Shown here in pieces: positions 17,459 to 25,999 of a stretch of 64,000 nucleotides of DNA (position 1 is its first letter; each line of letters begins with the position of its first letter). Origin of the DNA: Pseudomonas sp. GM41(2012). Its GTDB lineage: Bacteria > Pseudomonadota > Gammaproteobacteria > Pseudomonadales > Pseudomonadaceae. Where the stretch lies: assembly GCF_000282315.2 (NCBI RefSeq), contig NZ_AKJN02000006.1:1984001-2048000 (forward strand), read 5' to 3'. A program made the translations under genes and the position numbers. Below the pieces are notes generated by a model. That model saw nothing but the letters and a program-made list of their open reading frames with translations. It was not told the DNA's origin and searched no databases.

Positions 17459-18436
17459 TCATCTCTGATAAAAGTGGCGATACCACTTCACAAATTCCGC
17501 TACACCCGCTTCCACCGTCACCTGAGGATGGAAGTCGACCCATTGGGTCAATGCCGACACGTCAGCCCAAGTCTTGACCACATCGCCAGGCTGCAGTGGT
17601 AGAAAGTTGCGTTGCGCTTTGATCCCCAGCGTCGATTCCAGACAATCGACGAACTCCAGCAGTGCTACCGGCTTGCCGCGCCCGATATTGAAAATCCGGT
17701 TAACGCCGTCGCCCTCCCCCTCCGGGATCGGCGGCCGAAGGCGCAAACGGGCGACGCTTTCGACAATGTCGTCGATGTAAGTGAAGTCGCGCGCCATCTG
17801 GCCGTGATTATAGATATCAATCGGCAAACCATTGAGGATCGCTTCGGTGAACTTGAACAGCGCCATGTCGGGGCGCCCCCAAGGTCCGTAAACGGTAAAA
17901 AAGCGTAGGCCGCTGGCCCTCAGGCCATACAAATGACAGTAGCTGTGAGCCATCAACTCATTAGCACGTTTGCTGGCCGCGTACAGTGAAATGGGATGAT
18001 CGACAGCGTCTTCAACACTGAACGGCATTTTGCTGTTGGTACCGTACACCGAGCTGCTTGATGCATAGATCAGGTGCTCGGGATGATAGTGACGGCACGC
18101 TTCCAGCACATTCAGAAAACCCACCAGGTTCGATTGCGCGTAGACGTCCGGGTTGTCCAGTGAATAGCGAACACCCGCCTGGGCCGCCAGGTGCACAACC
18201 TCGGTAAAACGATGTTCTTTGAACAACGCCATCAGTGCCGGTTTGTCGACGATATCCAGGGTCTGAAAACGAAAGCCTGGCAAGGATGCAAGGTCGTTAA
18301 GCCGTGCACGCTTAAGCTCAACACTGTAATAGTCGTTGAGGTTGTCGATGCCGATGACTTCAAGGCCTTCCCGGCACAAACGCTTAACAGTGTGATACCC
18401 GATGAAGCCGGCGGCGCCAGTGACCAGAACAGTCAT
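17459..18436 (-). CDS. UDP-glucuronate 4-epimerase (extended SDR)
   Basis: 325 residues. The Rossmann motif GAAGFIG is at 7-13, the catalytic YAASK at 152-156, and the sequence SSSSVYGTNSKMPFS, VDHPISLYAASKRANELMAHSY and YGPWGRPDMALFKF matches UDP-glucuronate 4-epimerases such as those of Klebsiella and E. coli O113 very closely. It converts UDP-glucuronate to UDP-galacturonate. Start chosen at ATG 18436 since the fold begins directly with MTVLVTG. First gene of the five-gene cluster, so it defines the likely sugar donor. Confidence 0.9.
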   Translation of the reverse strand: MTVLVTGAAGFIGYHTVKRLCREGLEVIGIDNLNDYYSVELKRARLNDLASLPGFRFQTLDIVDKPALMALFKEHRFTEVVHLAAQAGVRYSLDNPDVYAQSNLVGFLNVLEACRHYHPEHLIYASSSSVYGTNSKMPFSVEDAVDHPISLYAASKRANELMAHSYCHLYGLRASGLRFFTVYGPWGRPDMALFKFTEAILNGLPIDIYNHGQMARDFTYIDDIVESVARLRLRPPIPEGEGDGVNRIFNIGRGKPVALLEFVDCLESTLGIKAQRNFLPLQPGDVVKTWADVSALTQWVDFHPQVTVEAGVAEFVKWYRHFYQR

Positions 18437-18743
18437 TGGGAGTTCGCGCCGATCAGCGCATTGTTCTTGGCCAATACCCACGTCAGCTTCATGCTTTGCT
18501 CCATAGTCCAGTCAGTAAGGCTTGTATCGTCGATGGGAGAACTACCAGATGCCCGCAATACGGCCGGCCAGTTCTCGGCCATGCATACGTTGCTCGTCAG
18601 TTTGTAAAAATAGCGTTAATTATTCATTTAGGTTTTGTGACGATTACCAGGAAGGCGTGACGAATTCAGTTGCCATTGACACACGTCAATCTAAAGTGCA
18701 TGCCAGCAGGAGAAAAAATTGACCCCGGGAAGGACGCAGAACC
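18437..18743. other. Divergent intergenic region, no gene seen
   Basis: About 300 bp between the epimerase and yceH starts. Apart from a small inverted repeat TTGACACACGTCAA near 18675-18690 and a purine-rich leader before yceH, I see no gene or hairpin. It should hold the promoters for both directions. Confidence 0.4.
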
Positions 18744-19391
18744 ATGAGTACTGAGCAAGAGACAACGTTCGACGAGCCGCGGCTTAACAGCACGGAAATC
18801 CGCATACTGGGCTCGCTGATCGAGAAACAGGCCACCAGCCCGGAAACCTATCCGCTGACGCTCAATGCGCTGGTGATTGCCTGCAACCAGAAAACCAGCC
18901 GCGAGCCGGTGATGAACCTGACCCAGGGTCAGGTCGGCCAAAGTCTGCGCGCCCTCGAAGGTCGCGGTTTTACCAAACTGGTGATGGGCAGTCGTGCGGA
19001 TCGCTGGGAACACAAAGTCGACAAGGCACTGGAACTGGTGCCCGCTCAAGTGATTTTGACGGGGCTGTTATTCCTTCGCGGCCCACAGACGGTCAATGAA
19101 CTGCTGACCCGCAGCGGCCGCATGCATGACTTTGAAGATGCCGAACAGGTGGTGCATCAACTGGAACGGCTGATTGCTCGCGATCTGGCACTGCTGATTC
19201 CGCGCCAGGCCGGTCAACGGGAAGACCGCTACATGCACGCCTTGGGCGACCCGGCGGACATCGAAGTGATCCTGACGGCACGGCAGAACCCGACCGAGCG
19301 TGGCGCGGGTGGCGGCGTATCGGTTGAGCGGATCGAAGAGCTGGAAGCGCGAATTGCAGCGCTGGAAGAGCGACTGGCCCGCCTCGAATAA
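18744..19391 (+). CDS. yceH: YceH family (DUF480/UPF0502) protein
   Basis: 215 residues. The conserved opening [39 protein letters not shown] segment and the [13 protein letters not shown] helix are characteristic of the YceH family, which contains two winged-helix domains. The C-terminus is a short coiled coil ([22 protein letters not shown]). Cytoplasmic; function unknown, although the fold suggests DNA binding. GGAAGGA precedes the ATG. Followed by a REP-type element. Confidence 0.92.
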   Translation: MSTEQETTFDEPRLNSTEIRILGSLIEKQATSPETYPLTLNALVIACNQKTSREPVMNLTQGQVGQSLRALEGRGFTKLVMGSRADRWEHKVDKALELVPAQVILTGLLFLRGPQTVNELLTRSGRMHDFEDAEQVVHQLERLIARDLALLIPRQAGQREDRYMHALGDPADIEVILTARQNPTERGAGGGVSVERIEELEARIAALEERLARLE

Positions 19392-19406
19392 ACAACACGG
19401 TCTATG

Positions 19407-19564
19407 TAGCAGCTGCGTTGTGGCGAGGGGATTTATCCCCGTTCGGCGGCGAAGCCGTCGTAATCCATTGGACGCGGTGTGGCTGGAAAAACAGGGGCCG
19501 CTTCGCAGCCCAACGGGGCGGTGCGACGTTTCGATAAATCCCCTCACCACAACGCAGCTGCTAC
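19407..19564. repeat. REP-type inverted repeat (GTGGCGAGGGG class)
   Basis: Arms GTAGCAGCTGCGTTGTGGCG... (from 19407) and its near-complement ending at 19564 enclose about 100 bp containing smaller inverted pieces. The GTGGCGAGGGG core is shared with the element at 60592-60685. It separates convergent yceH and the cupin gene. Confidence 0.8.
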
Positions 19565-19573
19565 AGGCCGTGA

Positions 19574-20092
19574 TTATTCGCCGTCCCAGTAATCCACGCC
19601 GTCGGCCGGCCGGGCGATGGCGACGAAGCCCGAGGCATTGCCCTCGGCATCGACCTTGAAGTCGTCCATCACCGCATACTTGCCGGAATCCGGGTACTCG
19701 CAAATCTCGGGTGATTGTTGGGTGCTGACTGCCAGGTAGCGCAGCTCAGCGTTGCTGGTGTTGATGATCTGGTGCGCGGCTTCAGGGCCGCCCGGCGGGC
19801 AGGCAATGACATCACCGGCGCGAACGGGAAAGCGCTCGGCGCCCAGGCGAATCTCCCCTTCCCCGGCCACGATGTAAAACATTTCCTCATTGACCCGATG
19901 ACTGTGAAACGGGCTGCCACGCATCCCCGGTTCCAGCGCGTACAGGCGATAACCCAGCTTCTGCGCGCCAAGTTGCTGGCCGATGCGCGCCTGCCGTTGC
20001 TGATAGCGGTCGGCGGTGTCTCCCGTCGGGGCAAACGCTTCGGGCAGCGGCTCAAGTTCGGCCTGATCCAGATTAAGAATGGCAGGATGCAT
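19574..20092 (-). CDS. Cupin domain protein
   Basis: 172 residues with the two cupin motifs: motif 1 GSPFHSHRVNEEMFYIVAGEG and motif 2 PAGDVIACPPGGPEAAHQIIN-like, which supply His/Glu ligands for one metal ion. A small beta-barrel enzyme or binding protein of unknown substrate. It follows the AroE-like gene by 24 bp on the same strand, so the two may form an operon and act on a related small molecule (inference). Confidence 0.85.
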   Translation of the reverse strand: MHPAILNLDQAELEPLPEAFAPTGDTADRYQQRQARIGQQLGAQKLGYRLYALEPGMRGSPFHSHRVNEEMFYIVAGEGEIRLGAERFPVRAGDVIACPPGGPEAAHQIINTSNAELRYLAVSTQQSPEICEYPDSGKYAVMDDFKVDAEGNASGFVAIARPADGVDYWDGE

Positions 20093-20116
20093 GAGTCACC
20101 TCAGTCTCGGTTTCGC

Positions 20117-20956
20117 TTACTGGGCAGCAGGAGAGCCGTGGCCACTGCGGGCAAATTCCACGGCTTTGTGAAACTGCTCATCGGTCGGCCGCACGCCGGT
20201 GTACAGCACGAACTGCTCAAGTGCCTGGATCGCGATCACTTCCAGCCCGGTGATCACTCGCTTGCCTTCAGCACGAGCGCGCACAATCAATGGTGTTTCC
20301 GAGGGGACTGCCACGACATCGAAGACAGTCTCGGCAGCAGCGATGGTTTCAGCATCGAACGCCAACTGATCGGCCTCAGGGCCGTTCATGCCAATCGGTG
20401 TGACGTTGATCAACATCTGCGGCCGCTCCGAGCCAAGCTCCGCTTGCCATCGATAGCCCAGCGATTCGGCCAACGCCCGTCCGGCACGCTCGTTGCGGGC
20501 AACAATCAGGCCATTTTTGTAGCCGCCATCACGCAAGGCACTGGCCACAGCCTTGGCCATGCCGCCGCTGCCGCGCAGGGCAAAGGTCAATTCCTTCGGC
20601 ACCTGGTGGGTATCAAGCAACTGGGCGATCGCGATGTAATCGGTGTTGTAAGCCTTGAGATGGCCGTTAGTGTTTACGATGGTGTTGATCGATTGAATGG
20701 CCGCCGCGGAGGGGTCCAGTTCATCGACCAGGGCAATGCACGCCTCCTTGAACGGCATCGACACGCCGCAACCACGAATCCCCAAGGCGCGAATGCCGCC
20801 AACGGCGCCTGGCAGATCCTGACTGCTGAAGGCCTTGTAGTAAAAATTCAGGTTCAGTTGCTCATACAGATGATTGTGAAACCGCAGGCCGAAGTTCCCG
20901 GGGCGTGCGGAAAGCGACATGCACAGCAGGGTGTCTCTGTCGGGGTTCATCTGCAT
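20117..20956 (-). CDS. Shikimate 5-dehydrogenase-like protein (AroE family paralogue)
   Basis: 279 residues. Family hallmarks are present in diverged form: SMPFKE with the catalytic Lys in place of the usual VTxPFKE, YNTDY with the Asp, a nucleotide loop GSGGMAKAV, and INVTPIGM. The N-terminus is longer and diverged from housekeeping AroE, resembling the SDH-L subgroup, so the substrate may not be shikimate. GAAGGAG lies 7 bases upstream of the ATG at 20956. Likely operon with the cupin gene. Confidence 0.8.
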   Translation of the reverse strand: MQMNPDRDTLLCMSLSARPGNFGLRFHNHLYEQLNLNFYYKAFSSQDLPGAVGGIRALGIRGCGVSMPFKEACIALVDELDPSAAAIQSINTIVNTNGHLKAYNTDYIAIAQLLDTHQVPKELTFALRGSGGMAKAVASALRDGGYKNGLIVARNERAGRALAESLGYRWQAELGSERPQMLINVTPIGMNGPEADQLAFDAETIAAAETVFDVVAVPSETPLIVRARAEGKRVITGLEVIAIQALEQFVLYTGVRPTDEQFHKAVEFARSGHGSPAAQ

Positions 20957-21201
20957 GAAAAATCTCCTTCAATAGCACTTTCAGATGGACGGGATTAGCC
21001 AATCCAGCGGGTCTGATCGATCATAACGGTGTGTCTGCACGTGGCCTCACGGAACCGTAAAGAAGCGAGTACAGACCTTACACAAAATTTACCCAATGGC
21101 TGTGCTGATTTTGAAAAAAAAGCTGTCTTAGAAGTATCCCCGCGACAATCCTTGGGTCTATTGCAGACACAAGCGCCGGGGCGAAGAACCGAGGAACTAT
21201 C

Positions 21202-21573
21202 ATGATCCGTAAAATCCCCACAGTAGCCTTGCTGATCGGTGCTCTTGCTATCGCAGGGCAGGCAGAGGCTGGCGGCGGTCACGGCGGTCACGGTTGGGAA
21301 GGACCGGCGGTATTTGGTGCGATCGTTGGCTCGGCCATCGTCGGTTCGGCCCTCATCAACAGCAATCGCCCGGTCTATGTACAGCAACCGGTTTACGTTC
21401 AGCCACAACCGGTTTACTACGGCCCGCCACCGGTTTATTACCAGCCGGCACCGGTCTACGTGCAGCAACCGGTCTATTACGGCCCGCCGCCGGTTTATTA
21501 CGGCCCACCACGTGGTTATTACGGTCCACCACGCGGTTACTACGGCCCTCCCCGCGGTTATGGCCGCTGGTAA
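21202..21573 (+). CDS. Secreted Pro/Tyr-rich repeat protein (PVYYGPP repeats)
   Basis: 123 residues: signal peptide (cut near AEA-GGG), a GGGHGGHG stretch, one glycine/alanine hydrophobic segment (AVFGAIVGSAIVGSALI), then about ten short repeats built from PVYVQQ, PVYYGPP and RGYYGPP. A single-span or surface-exposed envelope protein of extreme composition. Similar YXXQ-type low-complexity proteins are known in Gammaproteobacteria but none is characterised to my knowledge. Own terminator at 21584-21613. Confidence 0.8.
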   Translation: MIRKIPTVALLIGALAIAGQAEAGGGHGGHGWEGPAVFGAIVGSAIVGSALINSNRPVYVQQPVYVQPQPVYYGPPPVYYQPAPVYVQQPVYYGPPPVYYGPPRGYYGPPRGYYGPPRGYGRW

Positions 21574-21583
21574 CGGAATCATC

Positions 21584-21613
21584 AGGCCCCGCCTCAACAG
21601 CGGGGCCTTTTTT
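21584..21613 (+). terminator. Rho-independent terminator
   Basis: A 9-bp stem (AGGCCCCGC/GCGGGGCCT) followed by TTTTT, 10 bp after the repeat-protein stop. Confidence 0.9.
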
Positions 21614-21808
21614 GTGACCGTCCGTCGGCGGAGGTCTGGATAAATCTCGCCAAGGTCGCTGTCGGGACAGTCTTTGCGGCGCAAGTTGGCAAGATTGACT
21701 CGCCATCCTTCCCCCGCTTTGGGGAAAACGGTCATATTTATGTCATGTCGGGTCCGCACTCTTGGATCCGTCCGTTAACAACAGGTTGATAAAAACAAGG
21801 ACGACCTC

Positions 21809-22003
21809 ATGCCCACGCAAAACCCGCACCGCATCGTCGGCTTGTGCACTTCCAGCAAGGTGTACAACGCATTGACCGAACTCAAGCACCTGGAAGGCCA
21901 TCGCAGCGCCAAGTTTCTTTCGCTGCTGGCAGAAAACCTGGTGCGAAAAGGACTGCTCAACGAGCAGGAAGTGGTTCATATGCTGGATCTGGTGGTCGAC
22001 TGA
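21809..22003 (+). CDS. Small hypothetical protein (64 residues)
   Basis: Starts MPTQNPHRIVGLCTSSKVYNALTELKHLEG and is predicted mostly helical and soluble. AAGGACGACCTC precedes the ATG, a usable ribosome-binding site. Codon use and composition look like a real Pseudomonas gene, but no domain is recognised. It lies alone between a terminator and the next small gene. Confidence 0.6.
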   Translation: MPTQNPHRIVGLCTSSKVYNALTELKHLEGHRSAKFLSLLAENLVRKGLLNEQEVVHMLDLVVD

Positions 22004-22103
22004 TCCGACGACTCATTGGCATCAATGACGACTATCGAAAGCGTTGATTGTCCGTTCAAGCGTCAGGTCCGTAAGGTAGCTCCATCGATTGATGGAGGTA
22101 CTT

Positions 22104-22286
22104 ATGTCCCAGATTCAGATCATGTCCGTTATCGGCAGTGCCGTTCCCGCACCGCTCAGAGAGCTAGGATTGCTCGCCTGTTGGTATCTGGTGCAGGACG
22201 GCGAACCGATCAGCGGTCCGCTCACCTCGCTGCCGGCCGCCCAGGCACTGTCGCAACGCATCGGCCTAGGCCACATCAGCGCTTAA
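22104..22286 (+). CDS. Small hypothetical protein (60 residues)
   Basis: MSQIQIMSVIGSAVPAPLRELG followed by ACWYLVQDGEPISGPLTSLPAAQALSQRI. The start at 22104 is set by GGAGGTACTT directly upstream. Its stop overlaps the stop of the convergent permease gene within the bases TTAA (22283-22286). No family recognised. Confidence 0.6.
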   Translation: MSQIQIMSVIGSAVPAPLRELGLLACWYLVQDGEPISGPLTSLPAAQALSQRIGLGHISA

Positions 22287-23344
22287 GGCAACTGCACCCG
22301 CGGCTTGGTTTCAATGAAAATTGCCCAACTCGACATGAACAGCGCAGCGATCAACGGCCCGATCACAAAGCCATTGAGGCCGAAGATCGCCAGACCGCCA
22401 AGGGTCGAGATCAGGATCAGATAGTCCGGCATCTTGGTATCCTTGCCCACCAGGATCGGTCGCAGCACGTTATCCACCAGGCCGATCACAAAAATCCCGA
22501 ACAGCACCAGTACCACGCCCTGCCAGATCGCTCCGGCGAACAGGAAAAACGCCGCCACCGGGGCCCAGACAATCCCCGCCCCCACCGCTGGCAACAGCGA
22601 CAGAAACGCCATCAGCACCGCCCAGAGCAACGCGCTCGGAATATCCAGAAACCAGAAAATCAAACCGCCCAATGCGCCCTGCGTGATCGCCACCAGCAGG
22701 TTGCCCTTCACTGTCGCTCGAACCACGCGATTGAACTTGAGTTGCAAACGGCGTTTCTGGTGCTCCTGCAGCGGCACCGCCGCGCGAACTTTACGTGCCA
22801 GTTCGGCGCCGTCCCGCAGAAAGAAGAACAACAGGTAGAGCATGATGAAAAAGCTCACCACGAAATCGAACGTACCCTGACCAAAACTGAAGGCTTTGTT
22901 GGCAATGTACTCATTGCCTGACACCGCACTCTTGATGATTTTCTCCCGCAGCCCGTCCAGCTCGCCTACTCCGGCCCGATCGAGCAAGTGCTGGAAGTAC
23001 GGCGGCAAGCTGTGTTTTAAATGCGTCACATACCCGGCGATGTCCAGTTCGCCGCTTTCGATGCGGTGGTAGACCGCGGCCCCTTCTTGAACCAGCAAGA
23101 TACTGAGGACAATCACCGGCAGAATCGCGATCAACAGGCAGATGCTCAGGGTGAGCAGCGACGTCAGATTGCGCTCCCAGCCGAACTTCAGTTGCAGTCG
23201 TCGGTGCAGGGGCGCGAAGAGGATGCCGAGGATCACCGCCCAGAACACCGCGCCGTAAAACGGCAGCAAAATCCAGATGAAGGCGGCAGTGACCAGCCCC
23301 AGTAAGATCACCAGTGATTTGTTTTGTACTGTCTCTTCGTTCAT
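22283..23344 (-). CDS. AI-2E family transporter (PerM/YdiK-like permease)
   Basis: 353 residues with about eight membrane helices. The AI-2E/PerM pattern is seen in the N-terminal pair of helices, the cytoplasmic helical region and the C-terminal part LVDNVLRPILVGKDTKMPDYLILISTLGGLAIFG, a strongly conserved signature. Members range from autoinducer-2 exporters to Na+(Li+)/H+ antiporters, so no substrate can be assigned. Divergent from trhP. Confidence 0.9.
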   Translation of the reverse strand: MNEETVQNKSLVILLGLVTAAFIWILLPFYGAVFWAVILGILFAPLHRRLQLKFGWERNLTSLLTLSICLLIAILPVIVLSILLVQEGAAVYHRIESGELDIAGYVTHLKHSLPPYFQHLLDRAGVGELDGLREKIIKSAVSGNEYIANKAFSFGQGTFDFVVSFFIMLYLLFFFLRDGAELARKVRAAVPLQEHQKRRLQLKFNRVVRATVKGNLLVAITQGALGGLIFWFLDIPSALLWAVLMAFLSLLPAVGAGIVWAPVAAFFLFAGAIWQGVVLVLFGIFVIGLVDNVLRPILVGKDTKMPDYLILISTLGGLAIFGLNGFVIGPLIAALFMSSWAIFIETKPRVQLP

Positions 23345-23507
23345 GTCCGATCCATGTCAGTCCGCAAGGACACAATGTTGCGTCCTGATGCTTAGTCCGC
23401 CACGGTTCGCGCGAGTGCCATCCGTTTGTTCATCAAGCATAGATCCAGATCAATGAACCTCGCGGGCAAGCCGCTTACTCTCGGCAGCTTTTGTGACCGA
23501 CTCTGCC

Positions 23508-24833
23508 ATGACTCTCCTACCTCCAGAACTGCTGGCCCCCGCCGGCACCCTGAAAAACATGCGATATGCCTTCGCCTACGGCGCCGATGCGGTGTACGCC
23601 GGTCAACCGCGCTACAGCCTGCGGGTGCGCAACAACGAATTCGATCACGCCAATCTGGCCCTCGGCATTCAAGAGGCCCAGGCTCAAGGCAAGCGCTTCT
23701 ATGTGGTGGTGAACATCGCCCCGCACAACGCCAAGCTAAAAACCTTCCTCAAAGACCTGGCGCCGATAATTGCCATGGCGCCGGACGCGCTGATCATGTC
23801 CGACCCGGGCTTGATCATGCTGGTGCGCCGGCATTATCCGCAGATGCCGATTCACCTGTCGGTACAGGCCAACACGGTGAACTGGGCCAGTGTCGAGTTC
23901 TGGCAGCAACAAGGCTTGAGCCGGATCATCCTGTCGCGGGAACTGTCCCTGGAAGAAATCGCCGAAATCCGCGAGCAAGTCCCGGCGATGGAGCTGGAGG
24001 TGTTCGTCCACGGCGCCTTGTGCATGGCCTATTCCGGTCGCTGCCTGTTGTCGGGTTACATGAACAAGCGCGACGCCAATCAGGGCAGTTGCACCAACGC
24101 CTGTCGCTGGAAATATTCGGCGCAAGAGGCCACTGAAAACCAGCTAGGCGAAATCGTGCAGACCTTCCAGCCCGAACCGACCCTGGGCATCGGCGCCCCG
24201 ACCGATCAGGTATTCCTGCTGCAGGAAGCCAATCGGCCCGATGAACTGATGCCGGCCTTCGAAGACGAACACGGCACTTACATCATGAACGCCAAGGACC
24301 TGCGCGCGGTGCAGCACGTCGAGCGCCTGACGCAGATGGGCGTGCACTCACTGAAAATCGAGGGCCGGACCAAATCCCATTTTTATTGCGCACGCACCAC
24401 TCAGGTTTACCGCCGGGCGATCGACGACGCGGTGGCCGGTCTCGAGTTCGACCGCAGTCTCATGACAGATCTGGAATCCCTCGCCCAACGCGGCTACACC
24501 GAAGGTTTTCTGCGGCGGCATGTGCATGACGAATACCAGAACTACCAGCACGGCAGTTCGGTGTCGGAGCGGCAGCAGTTTGTAGGCGAGTTGACCGGCG
24601 AGCGGCGTGACCGGATGGCGGAGGTCAAGGTGAAGAACCGATTTGGTTTGGGCGACCACATGGAACTGATGACGCCCAAGGGCAACTTCCAATTCGACTT
24701 GCATCAACTGCAAAACCTCAGGGGCGAGCCTATCGAAGTGGCACCGGGGGATGGGCATACGGTGTATTTGCCGATTCCGGATGCGGTGGATTTGAGGTTT
24801 GGGTTATTGATGCGGGATGTGGGTGTATCTTGA
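23508..24833 (+). CDS. trhP: tRNA 5-hydroxyuridine modification protein TrhP (YegQ, peptidase U32 family)
   Basis: 441 residues closely matching E. coli YegQ/TrhP along the whole length (ELLAPAGTLKNMRYAFAYGADAV, the U32 signature EVFVHGALCMAYSGRCLLSGY, cysteines in NQGSCTNACRW for an iron-sulfur cluster). TrhP makes 5-hydroxyuridine at wobble position 34 of several tRNAs using a prephenate-dependent route. ATG 23508 was preferred since it gives the family N-terminus; a GTG at 23493 is possible. Followed by a repeat element at 24837. Confidence 0.93.
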   Translation: MTLLPPELLAPAGTLKNMRYAFAYGADAVYAGQPRYSLRVRNNEFDHANLALGIQEAQAQGKRFYVVVNIAPHNAKLKTFLKDLAPIIAMAPDALIMSDPGLIMLVRRHYPQMPIHLSVQANTVNWASVEFWQQQGLSRIILSRELSLEEIAEIREQVPAMELEVFVHGALCMAYSGRCLLSGYMNKRDANQGSCTNACRWKYSAQEATENQLGEIVQTFQPEPTLGIGAPTDQVFLLQEANRPDELMPAFEDEHGTYIMNAKDLRAVQHVERLTQMGVHSLKIEGRTKSHFYCARTTQVYRRAIDDAVAGLEFDRSLMTDLESLAQRGYTEGFLRRHVHDEYQNYQHGSSVSERQQFVGELTGERRDRMAEVKVKNRFGLGDHMELMTPKGNFQFDLHQLQNLRGEPIEVAPGDGHTVYLPIPDAVDLRFGLLMRDVGVS

Positions 24834-24836
24834 ATC

Positions 24837-25017
24837 CACCCCTCACCCTAACCCTCCCGAAACGTCGGACCGCCCCAAGGGGGCGAGGGGACTGACCGAG
24901 TTGTTTCTTAGAGCTACATCGACCTGAAATTCCGAGTCGAACTCAGGTTTGAAAGGCTTGAAGATCGGCCCCCTTTCCCCCTCTCCCCGTTGGGGAGAGG
25001 GCTGGGGTGAGGGGTGG
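24837..25017. repeat. Intergenic repeat element, single unit (CCCTCACCCTAACCCTC ends)
   Basis: Begins CCACCCCTCACCCTAACCCTC and ends with the inverse GAGGGCTGGGGTGAGGGGTGG. The interior (GGGGACTGACCGAGTTG, GAGTCGAACTC, TCGGCCCCCTTTCCCC) matches the units of the tandem array at 42237-42610. It looks like a non-coding, hairpin-forming, dispersed element. Confidence 0.85.
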
Positions 25018-25036
25018 CTTTCAGACCCGACGCCTA

Positions 25037-25903
25037 TTACGCCGTGAACTCCTCCCGCAACATCCCCACAAAAGCCTCACGCGCCGGGTGAACCCCGGCG
25101 TTTTCATGCCAGTAAAACAGGTTGTCGATCGCCGTCAGCTCGGGGAACTCATACCCTGCGCAACCCGCCCCTTTGGCGTACTGATCAAACACGCCTTTTG
25201 GCACCAGCGCGACACCCGCCCCGGCACTGACACAGCCGACAATCGCTCCGTAACTGGCCAGGCTGACAATCGGCAACGCCTGCCCCTGCCGCAGCAACCA
25301 ATGCTCCAGCGCCGCCCGGTAGGGACAGCCCTGGGGCCACATGAACACGGTCTTGCCCTGCAAATCCGCGATGTCACGCACCGGCCCCAGTGAAGTCGAG
25401 GCGATCAACAAAAGCTCCTCGCGGTACATCGGCGTGCGCTTGAGGTGTGAGCGCTCGACATCCACCGCGACGATCGCGCCGTCGAGCCGGTGATTGAGCG
25501 TGTCGTCGAGCAATTGGCTCCAGGTGCCGGTGGTCAGCTCCAGCGCCACCGCCGGGAAACGCTTGTGGAATTTCGCCAGCAAACGCGGCAATCGACCGGT
25601 CGCCGACGACTCGATGGCGCCAATGCGCAACGGCCCGGACGGCTCGGCCGAAGGGTCCACCGCGCGCTTGGCTTCCGCCGTCAGGGCGAGAATTTTCGAG
25701 GCATACGCCAGAAAGGTCTGCCCCGCCGGGCTGATTCGCAGCCCTCGGCCCTCGCGCAGAAACAGCGCGACACCCAGCTCCGCTTCCAGGGACTTGATCC
25801 GTGCCGTGATATTCGACGGCACGCAATGCAATAGCTCGGCTGCCCGAGCGATGCTGCCGACCTCGGCGACGGTCTTGAACATGCGTATCTGTGCCAGCTC
25901 CAT
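25037..25903 (-). CDS. LysR family transcriptional regulator
   Basis: 288 residues with N-terminal helix-turn-helix (MELAQIRMFKTVAEVGSIARAAELLHCVPSNITARIKSLE) and LysR effector domain. It is divergent from an EamA transporter gene 96 bp away, the common arrangement in which a LysR protein controls its neighbour (inference). Effector unknown. Confidence 0.9.
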   Translation of the reverse strand: MELAQIRMFKTVAEVGSIARAAELLHCVPSNITARIKSLEAELGVALFLREGRGLRISPAGQTFLAYASKILALTAEAKRAVDPSAEPSGPLRIGAIESSATGRLPRLLAKFHKRFPAVALELTTGTWSQLLDDTLNHRLDGAIVAVDVERSHLKRTPMYREELLLIASTSLGPVRDIADLQGKTVFMWPQGCPYRAALEHWLLRQGQALPIVSLASYGAIVGCVSAGAGVALVPKGVFDQYAKGAGCAGYEFPELTAIDNLFYWHENAGVHPAREAFVGMLREEFTA

Positions 25904-25999
25904 ACATCACCTAAAGTGAAGAGTTGACGCACTATAAGTCAGTTGTGGAGAACAGTCAGGCTTCTGATACTGGGTGCATTCGCCTACAGGTGCCCGATC

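Noticed and set aside
19715..20998. 427-codon plus-strand frame over the cupin and AroE-like genes
   Set aside because: Mirror of well-supported minus-strand genes; low-complexity translation with no family resemblance.
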